15,674 bases of DNA, from NCBI GenBank assembly GCA_026399445.1, contig JAPLRA010000405.1:1-15674 (forward strand), read 5' to 3'. Each line of letters opens with the position of its first letter. Within the stretch, counting starts at the first letter, position 1. The DNA is from Sulfuritalea sp. (lineage in GTDB: Bacteria > Pseudomonadota > Gammaproteobacteria > Burkholderiales > Rhodocyclaceae). The notes beneath the pieces were generated by a model that saw only the letters and a list, made by a program, of their open reading frames with translations, was not told the DNA's origin and searched no databases. A program made the translations under genes and the position numbers. Positions 6,300 through 11,933 of the stretch are shown one piece after another.

Positions 6300-8083
6300 G
6301 GCCTGGCCTTCTTCACTCGCTTGGCCAGCGGCGGGTTCCAGCCCCAGACATGAAGGGGCGACCGCCCCTTGATGTCCTGCTGGCCCAGATCAACCATGCC
6401 GCCGGCAAAGCCGACGGATGCCGCCACTTCATTCGAGCAGACTACAGGGTAGCCCACTGTCTTGCTCATGGATTCCAGCCGCGAGGCGGTATTCACCGGG
6501 TCGCCGATCACCATGAAGTCGCGCCGCTTGCGCGTACCGACATAGCCTGCCAGCACTTCGCCGCTGTGGATGCCGATGCCGATTTCGAGCGGCGCCAGGC
6601 CTTCGGCGACCAACTCGGTGTTGAGGCGGGAGATGCGCACCAGCATGTCCTGCGCCGCCTCCAGCGCGTTGCGTTCCGGAGCCGGCAGCGGCTGCGGCAC
6701 GCCGAAGGTGGCCATCAGGCCGTCGCCGATGAACTTGTCGATGGCGCCGCCGCGGGCGTGGATCGCGGCCGACGCTTCGGCGTAATAGCGGTTCAGCAGG
6801 GCAATCATGGCTTCCGGCGTGGAGTTTTCGCTGCGCGCGGTGAAGCCGCGGATGTCGGCAAACAGGATGGTCACCTTGCAGCGTTCGCCATCGGCATCGG
6901 GTTGCAGCGCGCCGCCGAGGATGGCGCGCATCACCTGCGGGCTGACATGTCCGGCGAAGGCCGAGCGCAGCAATTGCTTTTCACGATAGTGGCGCACCGA
7001 CTCCCAGATCAGGCGCGCCAGAAATGCCATGAGAACGACCGCGAGCAGGGCGCCGGTGTGCAGGTAATGTCCTTGCCAGATCGCATAGGTGGAGCCCGCC
7101 ACCACGGCACAGGCGGTCGCCAGCAGCGCGGCCAGCTTGATCCAGCCATTGCGACCGAACCAGAGCAGGGCGCCGAGCACGGCCAGCACCAGTGACACGG
7201 GCTCGGAGACCCGCTCGATCAGGCCGCGGCTGAGCAAGGAACGCAGGGCTTGCACATGGGCCACGGCGCCGGGCTCGGTGCGGCTGCCGCGCTCCCACGC
7301 CGCGAGCGATACCGGCAGGCGATAGCGCGCCTCGGTCGGCAGCAGGCTCGCCACCACCACGGCGCGGCCCTGGATGCGGCTCTTCAGTTGCTCGGCTTGG
7401 CCCTGGCGAATCCAGCCCAGCACCTCACGGAACGGGAGGTACTCGATTTCGCCGCCGGCGCTGTAGTCGATCATCCCGCTGGGCGAACCGTCACGCCCCA
7501 TGTGTTTGGCCATGGCGTGGGCGAAGGGCTCGTTCTTGTCCTCCGTGACACAGCGCTGTTGGTAGATGCGCCGTACCGTGCCGTCGGAATCTTCACAGAT
7601 AGCCAGTGAGGCCACCGTGCTGTTGCCGGCGGCTGCCAGCAGTTCCGGCGCGATGGGGCGCAACTGGCGACCGATGCCCATGGGCTGCCCCACCACCAGC
7701 GGCGCCGCGGCGCGCAGGCGTTTGATGCCGTCGATCAGCGGCGCATCGATGCCCTTGATCAGGAAATCGTAGGAGCGCACCGGCAGCGGCGTCGCCAGCC
7801 CGACCACCGCCGGTTTGGCTTCCGCCAGACCGGCCAGCAGTTCGCCCAGATGCCGGTGCCAGAGGGCATAGGGCTCGGGGATCGACTCGTAAGCGGCTTC
7901 GTCGAGGCCGATTACCACCACGTCCTGCGGCAGCGCCGAAGGCATGCGCGCGCGCAGCCAGCGCGTCTGGCTGTCATACAGCGATTGATCGGCCCAGCGC
8001 AGCAGATTGGACGACATCAGGCTGATCGCAAGGCAGCAGATCAGGGCGAAGCCAAGAAGAATGTCGCGTTGCAGGCGGGGCAT
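6296..8083 (-). CDS. CHASE2-domain class III adenylate/guanylate cyclase
   Basis: 595 aa. An N-terminal membrane helix (about 8-27) is followed by an extracytoplasmic CHASE2 domain (about 30-285), three membrane segments (about 294-310, 315-335, 342-360) and a cytoplasmic cyclase domain (about 400-580). The two metal-binding aspartates are Asp410 (ILFADIRGFT) and Asp454 (KFIGDGLMATFG). Lys450 and Asp528 at the base-selecting positions indicate ATP as substrate. Asn531 and Arg535 (NTASR) are the transition-state residues. All expected catalytic residues are present, so it should make cAMP in response to an envelope signal. It is the first gene of the seven-gene operon and divergent from the pilus cluster. 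No Shine-Dalgarno precedes the ATG at 8083; CATAAT at 8090-8095 could be a -10 of a leaderless transcript, which is speculative. Confidence 0.92.
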   Translation of the reverse strand: MPRLQRDILLGFALICCLAISLMSSNLLRWADQSLYDSQTRWLRARMPSALPQDVVVIGLDEAAYESIPEPYALWHRHLGELLAGLAEAKPAVVGLATPLPVRSYDFLIKGIDAPLIDGIKRLRAAAPLVVGQPMGIGRQLRPIAPELLAAAGNSTVASLAICEDSDGTVRRIYQQRCVTEDKNEPFAHAMAKHMGRDGSPSGMIDYSAGGEIEYLPFREVLGWIRQGQAEQLKSRIQGRAVVVASLLPTEARYRLPVSLAAWERGSRTEPGAVAHVQALRSLLSRGLIERVSEPVSLVLAVLGALLWFGRNGWIKLAALLATACAVVAGSTYAIWQGHYLHTGALLAVVLMAFLARLIWESVRHYREKQLLRSAFAGHVSPQVMRAILGGALQPDADGERCKVTILFADIRGFTARSENSTPEAMIALLNRYYAEASAAIHARGGAIDKFIGDGLMATFGVPQPLPAPERNALEAAQDMLVRISRLNTELVAEGLAPLEIGIGIHSGEVLAGYVGTRKRRDFMVIGDPVNTASRLESMSKTVGYPVVCSNEVAASVGFAGGMVDLGQQDIKGRSPLHVWGWNPPLAKRVKKARP

Positions 8084-8159
8084 GAGGTGATTATGTCATG
8101 GCGCTGTTGCTTCGCCGCGCCTCCGGTTGTCGCGTTCATGCGAGTTCGTTCGGCATAGC

Positions 8160-8165
8160 TATAAT
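8160..8165 (+). promoter_or_regulatory. Candidate -10 box (TATAAT) for the pilin operon
   Basis: A perfect TATAAT in a GC-rich setting, about 120 nt upstream of the pilin start. The best -35 candidate (TTCATG, 8135-8140) is weak and 19 nt away, so this is only a candidate. If used, it leaves a 5' leader of about 115 nt that contains the palindrome at 8211-8228. Confidence 0.35.
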
Positions 8166-8210
8166 CAACGCTACCCGATAACTCTCGCCACCATGAGCGC
8201 CGTTCGACGA

Positions 8211-8228
8211 ACAAAAGGCGCCGTTTGT
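8211..8228. repeat. 18-bp near-perfect palindrome upstream of the pilin gene
   Basis: ACAAAAGGCGCCGTTTGT: arms ACAAA and TTTGT around a GGCGCC core, with one mismatched pair (A8216/G8223). It lies about 45-50 bp downstream of the candidate -10, within the putative leader. It may be an operator for a dimeric regulator or a small RNA hairpin; neither is shown. Confidence 0.45.
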
Positions 8229-8286
8229 CGGGCATGCTTGGACGCGCAGACGTTCTTCTGCTTCAATACTTGGAAAGGTGGGGAAA

Positions 8287-8721
8287 ATGAAAAAAAGCTC
8301 CGGGTTTACGCTGATCGAATTGATGATCGTGGTGGTGATTATCGGGATTATTGCCGCTATCGCCATGCCCAACTATACGGATTATCTGATACGGGGCAAG
8401 ATCCCGGATGCGGCGAGCGGCTTGTCCAACAAGGTGGTGGCCATGGAGCAATATTTCCAGGACAACCGCACCTATGCCGGCGGGCCGGGCTGCACAGCCG
8501 ATACGACCACCAGCAAGCTCTTCGACTTTGATTGCTCGGTGGCGGGCACCGTCACCGTGTTCACGCTGCGCGCGACAGGCAAGGCCTCCATGGCGGGATT
8601 TACCTACACGGTAAACCAGGCCGGCGCGAAAACCACCGTCATTGCTGCCCCCGCTCCGTCAAATTGGCGCACCGCGGCAACCCAGGCCTGTTGGCTCACG
8701 GCGCAGGGCGGGGCATGCTGA
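8287..8721 (+). CDS. pilE: Type IV pilin, PilE-like
   Basis: 144 aa. A short basic leader, MKKSSG, is followed by FTLIELMIVVVIIGIIAAIA, a textbook class III signal: prepilin peptidase cleavage after Gly6, N-methylated Phe1 and Glu5. The segment around RGKIPDAASGLSNKV and MEQYFQDNRTY is typical of the PilE-like pilins found with minor-pilin clusters in betaproteobacteria. Cysteines in the C-terminal half (ACWLTAQGGAC and the earlier CTADT/DFDCS pair) would make disulfide loops. The start at 8287 has AAGGTGGGG just upstream; GTG at 8278 would add three residues. The gene heads the plus-strand cluster, 2 nt from the fimT-like start. It could be the major subunit, but its place and sequence fit a minor pilin better. 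Confidence 0.88.
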   Translation: MKKSSGFTLIELMIVVVIIGIIAAIAMPNYTDYLIRGKIPDAASGLSNKVVAMEQYFQDNRTYAGGPGCTADTTTSKLFDFDCSVAGTVTVFTLRATGKASMAGFTYTVNQAGAKTTVIAAPAPSNWRTAATQACWLTAQGGAC

Positions 8722-8722
8722 C

Positions 8723-9439
8723 ATGATCGTGTGGCGGTCCTCCCAACAGGGTTACAGCCTGGTCGAAATGGTCGTCGTGATCGGCATCGTTGGCGTACTG
8801 TTGGCATTGGCCGCCCCGAGTTATCGCGCATGGACCCAAAACGCCAAGATTCGTGGCACGACCGAGGCCATCCTCAACGGCATCCAGTTGGCGAAGGCCG
8901 AGGCCGTGAGGCGCAATACCACGATGCGCTTTCAACTCATCAGCACGCTCGACAACACCTGCGTGCTTGGCACCGCCGGAAGTACTGCCAGCTACGGTAC
9001 CTGGATCATCAGCCGTGACGACCCGACCAATCCGAACTCGGTATGCGACACCCCCCCCCTGGCTGAAGACGCCGATCTCGGCAACGCCGTGGCACCCGCC
9101 ATCATTCGGGTCAGGCCCGCGACGGAAGGCTCCAGCGGGGTGGTGGTGGTCGCCGGGACGGCCCCCGGGGCCGGGCAGCCCTTCATCAGCTTTAATGGCC
9201 TGGGACGGATTCCCACCGGAGTGTTGGCCAGCAACCTGGTCATTTGCGCCGGTATTGACCAAACCGCCGCCTCGACACCGGTAGCAATCGTCACGGTCGG
9301 GGGTGTGAACAAATGTGCCACCTCGACAACGGAGCGACGCATGCAGGTAACCGTTACCCCCGGCGGGGAGGTTCGCATGTGTGACCCGACGTTCGCCTCT
9401 ACCGGTGCTGGCGCCACCGACCCGCAGCGATGTTTCTAG
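8723..9439 (+). CDS. fimT: Minor pilin FimT/FimU (GspH family)
   Basis: 238 aa. The leader MIVWRSSQQG precedes YSLVEMVVVIGIVGVLLALA, with cleavage after Gly10 and Glu at mature position 5. The next stretch (NAKIRGTTEAILNGIQLAKA, then EAVRRNTTMRF) is the FimT/GspH hallmark of minor pilins that begin pilus assembly. It is longer than many FimT proteins because of an extended beta-rich C-terminal half with several cysteines. The start at 8723 lies 1 nt after the pilin stop, implying coupled translation; its ribosome site is weak (GGCGGGGC). The gene overlaps the first possible pilV start but ends 8 nt before the preferred one. A run of nine C sits inside at 9051-9059. Assignment to FimT versus FimU is by position and leader and is not certain. 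Confidence 0.85.
   Translation: MIVWRSSQQGYSLVEMVVVIGIVGVLLALAAPSYRAWTQNAKIRGTTEAILNGIQLAKAEAVRRNTTMRFQLISTLDNTCVLGTAGSTASYGTWIISRDDPTNPNSVCDTPPLAEDADLGNAVAPAIIRVRPATEGSSGVVVVAGTAPGAGQPFISFNGLGRIPTGVLASNLVICAGIDQTAASTPVAIVTVGGVNKCATSTTERRMQVTVTPGGEVRMCDPTFASTGAGATDPQRCF
9051..9059 (+). repeat. C9 homopolymer in fimT-like gene
   Basis: Nine consecutive cytosines within codons for Thr-Pro-Pro-Leu of the minor pilin. Slippage by one base would shift the frame around codon 110 and truncate or alter the C-terminal half. In this sequence the gene is in frame (ON). Confidence 0.8.
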
Positions 9440-9443
9440 GAGG
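9438..9443 (+). promoter_or_regulatory. Ribosome binding site deciding the pilV start
   Basis: AGGAGG overlapping the fimT-like stop codon and 4 nt before a GTG at 9448. An in-frame ATG at 9430 lies upstream of this site and inside fimT, so the GTG is preferred and gives a leader of normal length. Confidence 0.6.
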
Positions 9444-9447
9444 ACAT

Positions 9448-9885
9448 GTGCGCAGAAATCAATCAGGCGTCATGCTGCTGGAAGCGCTGATCGCCATTCT
9501 TATTTTTTCCATCGGCATTCTGGGCATCGTCGGCATGCAGGCCTCGACCATCAAGGCATCCCGCGATGCCAAGTTTCGCGCCGATGCCGGCTTGCTGGCC
9601 AACGAACTCATTGGCCAAATGTGGGTTGGCAATCGCGACGGCGCTACCTTGCAGGGAAACTTCCAGACCGGTGGCGCCATCTATACCCCATGGGCGACCC
9701 GGGTCGCCACTACCTTGCCGGGCGTGACGACGACGGTGAACCAGCCAACGGTGGTGGTAGTGCCCGGTGTCGTCGGCCCGCCGCAAACCAGCAGTCTGGT
9801 CACCGTTGTCGTGCGCTGGCAGGCGCCGAACGAAGTCCCCTTGAACATCGTCCACACCTACAGCGTCGTTGTGCAAATAATCTAG
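9448..9885 (+). CDS. pilV: Minor pilin PilV
   Basis: 145 aa from the GTG at 9448 (151 aa if the ATG at 9430 is used). The leader ends RRNQSG, followed by VMLLEALIAILIFSIGILGI and VGMQASTIKASRD. This is the PilV signature, with Glu5 retained and the LLEALIAILIFSIG helix start. The remainder is beta-rich and ends in VVVRWQ and a Val-rich C-terminus, consistent with PilV/GspI-like minor pilins. These help form the pilus-tip priming complex with FimT/FimU, PilW, PilX and PilY1. It is separated from fimT by 8 nt and is followed closely by pilW. The assignment is firm from the N-terminal helix and the gene order. Confidence 0.88.
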   Translation: MRRNQSGVMLLEALIAILIFSIGILGIVGMQASTIKASRDAKFRADAGLLANELIGQMWVGNRDGATLQGNFQTGGAIYTPWATRVATTLPGVTTTVNQPTVVVVPGVVGPPQTSSLVTVVVRWQAPNEVPLNIVHTYSVVVQII

Positions 9886-9944
9886 AGGCTGCCTTGACTC
9901 CAACTGCCCACAAGCTGTCGACAACCAAGCCCCGTGCGCCGCGG

Positions 9945-11234
9945 ATGCGGGAAAGCCGTTACGCGGGTTTGCGTGTTGCGAACCGGCACCCTTCGCTGGT
10001 CGCCGGCTTCAGCCTGGTCGAAGTCATGGTGGCGATGGTCATCGGCTTGCTCGGCATTCTGGTCATGACGCAGGTATTCAGCGTTTTCGAGGGTCAAAGA
10101 CGCACCACCAGCGGCGGGTCTGACGCGATCACCGGTGGCGCCATTGCGCTCAACGGCGTGCAGCGCGATATTCAGCAAAGCGGGTGGGGCATCAGTGCCC
10201 TGCAAATAATTGGATGTACCGTCATCAACAGCCAATGGGGTACCAACGCCGCGCTTGCTCCCACCGGGCCCACCATTGCGGCGCTTCCCCTGGTGCCGGT
10301 GACAATCAATTCCGCGCTCATTCCGGCCGGAGATCCGAATACCGACACCCTGCTGCTTGTCGCCGGCAACAGCAACGGCACGGTGGAGGGCGACATCATC
10401 AAGTCCGTCGTTGTCCTCCCTGCTCCCGGATTTGTCGTAACGTCACCGACAGTATTCAATGCGGGCGACAGGTTGGTGGCGATCACCCAAGCCCCGCAGC
10501 CGGTGCCCTGTAATCAGACCTTGGGCGTTGTCGGCGGAGCCAGCACGTCCACCACCGTAATCACCACGGACACGACCGCCGTGGCCTCGACCGTGCAGGG
10601 CCCTCGCCTGTTCAACCTGGGACCGAAACCCAAGGTACAGGCCTATGCCGTTCGCAACGGCAAGCTTACCGTGTGCGACTACACCACCAACGACTGCGGT
10701 GCTGCATGTACCGCCGCCGACAGTCCGGCCGGCACCACCTTGGGGGGCTCATGCAACACCTCTTGGGTACCGATTGCCAGCGATATCGTGAGTCTGCGCG
10801 CGCAGTACGGCCGCGACACGACGGACGGCAACCCGCTCGATCCCACCATCAGCATGGACGGCGTCGCCGATGTCTGGGATCGGACCGTGGCGACTTCCCT
10901 GACGCCGGTCAGCGCCATTGCCGCGGCAAATACCAACACCTGTGGCCTGGTCCGGGTGTCCGCTATCCGCCTGGCCTTGGTGGCGCGCAGCAGCCAGCCG
11001 GAAAAAGCGCCCGGCGGCGTCAATGTCACGGCGGCGGCGCCGACGTGGGCCGGCAGCGATGCCGCCGCTGTCGCCGTCAACGCCGCGAACGCGGCGGCGG
11101 TCGCGATCAACCTGACCCTCACCCGTCCCGATACCACCACCTGGCCGACGTGGGCGGACTTTCGCTACAAGGTCTTCGAGACCACCATCCCTATCCGCAA
11201 CATAACCTCGCTCGGAGTCGTAGACGGATGTTAA
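9945..11234 (+). CDS. pilW: Minor pilin PilW
   Basis: 429 aa from the ATG at 9945. The leader ends SLVAG and is followed by FSLVEVMVAMVIGLLGILVM, then QVFSVFEGQRRTTSGGSDA and the ALNGVQRDIQQSGWG segment typical of PilW. It belongs to the GspJ-like minor pilins of the tip complex and is longer than P. aeruginosa PilW because of an expanded Thr/Val/Ala-rich body. The start is uncertain. A TTG at 9894 with TAGAGG upstream would give 446 aa and a long leader; the ATG at 9945 has no clear ribosome site but gives a more ordinary 22-residue leader. The stop overlaps the pilX start by 7 nt. Reading the same frame further upstream runs through pilV and is rejected. Confidence 0.85.
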   Translation: MRESRYAGLRVANRHPSLVAGFSLVEVMVAMVIGLLGILVMTQVFSVFEGQRRTTSGGSDAITGGAIALNGVQRDIQQSGWGISALQIIGCTVINSQWGTNAALAPTGPTIAALPLVPVTINSALIPAGDPNTDTLLLVAGNSNGTVEGDIIKSVVVLPAPGFVVTSPTVFNAGDRLVAITQAPQPVPCNQTLGVVGGASTSTTVITTDTTAVASTVQGPRLFNLGPKPKVQAYAVRNGKLTVCDYTTNDCGAACTAADSPAGTTLGGSCNTSWVPIASDIVSLRAQYGRDTTDGNPLDPTISMDGVADVWDRTVATSLTPVSAIAAANTNTCGLVRVSAIRLALVARSSQPEKAPGGVNVTAAAPTWAGSDAAAVAVNAANAAAVAINLTLTRPDTTTWPTWADFRYKVFETTIPIRNITSLGVVDGC

Positions 11235-11914
11235 GCCACCCATCCAGGCCTTTGCCTTCCCGCAAGCCCAATCTTCCCGCCGCCCAGCGCGGTGTTGTGC
11301 TGATGGTTTCGCTGATCATTTTGGTCGCGCTGACGCTGGGCGGTCTCGCGCTGGTCCGGTCGGTGGGCACCACCAACATCATCGCCGGCAATCTGGCGTT
11401 CCAGCAATCGGCGACCCATGCCAGCCAGGGCGGCATCGAAGACGGCATCAGCACCTTCCTCGAGGCAAACGACCTGTCGTTTTTCCAGACCGACAACTAT
11501 ACCCAGGGCTTTTCCGCTTCCGCGCCGTTTGCCACCGATCCGGTCAACGCGGCGGCATGGGATACCTACTGGCGGACGGTGATCGACCCGCCGGGGCAGG
11601 TCGCCGCAACGGTGGCCGTAAAAACCTGCAGTCCGGCGTGTGCCAATTGCGGCCGGGTGTGCCGCTTGCCCACGGACGGCGCCGGCAATACCGTGTCATA
11701 CACCATTCATCGCCTCTGCCAGACCGCGGGTGACCCCATGCAAGTATCCACCGGGTGTGCCAGCGGCGCGCAGAAAAGCAGCCTGGTCGGCGCCAGCCTT
11801 GCCGCCGGCGCCGTCACGCTGCCCATGATTGTTCAGTACTACTACCGCATCACGACCCGCACCGTCGGGCCGCGCAATACCGTGAGTTACGTCCAGACAA
11901 TTGTCGCGCTGTAG
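11228..11914 (+). CDS. pilX: Minor pilin PilX
   Basis: 228 aa. The leader ends NLPAAQRG, followed by VVLMVSLIILVALTLGGLAL and VRSVGTTNIIAGNLAFQQSA. The QRG-VVLM start without Glu at mature position 5, the L-T-L-x-G helix and the A-G-N-L-A-F-Q motif are characteristic of PilX in pilV-pilW-pilX-pilY1 clusters; PilX and related GspK pseudopilins commonly lack Glu5. A cysteine-rich segment (CSPACANCGRVC, around residues 135-146) is notable. The ATG at 11228 overlaps the pilW stop; the longer upstream reading in this frame lies within pilW. It is separated from the pilY1-like gene by 19 nt. Confidence 0.88.
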   Translation: MLSHPSRPLPSRKPNLPAAQRGVVLMVSLIILVALTLGGLALVRSVGTTNIIAGNLAFQQSATHASQGGIEDGISTFLEANDLSFFQTDNYTQGFSASAPFATDPVNAAAWDTYWRTVIDPPGQVAATVAVKTCSPACANCGRVCRLPTDGAGNTVSYTIHRLCQTAGDPMQVSTGCASGAQKSSLVGASLAAGAVTLPMIVQYYYRITTRTVGPRNTVSYVQTIVAL

Positions 11915-11933
11915 CGAATCTCGGGAGATGGTC

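Larger units (their letters stand above)
8084..8286. promoter_or_regulatory. Divergent intergenic control region between cyclase and pilus operons
   Basis: About 200 bp separate the two divergent first genes, the only sizeable non-coding gap in the window. It must hold the leftward promoter of the cyclase operon and the rightward promoter of the pilin operon unless these start elsewhere. A rightward TATAAT (8160-8165) and a palindrome (8211-8228) stand out. I found no convincing sigma-54 GG-N10-GC element and no clear CRP-like palindrome. The open frames crossing this gap have no supporting features. Confidence 0.6.

Noticed and set aside
8127..8531. Open frame crossing the intergenic region into the pilin gene
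   Set aside because: It reads the pilin in the wrong frame, and its protein has no recognisable feature or ribosome site.
9381..9944. Upstream extension of the pilW frame through pilV
   Set aside because: The extension overlaps the clear PilV prepilin and has a composition unlike any pilin; a start near 9945 (or TTG 9894) is far better.
10673..11227. Upstream extension of the pilX frame through pilW
   Set aside because: It lies wholly inside pilW and is an Arg/Gly/His-rich shadow; the prepilin leader starts at 11228.
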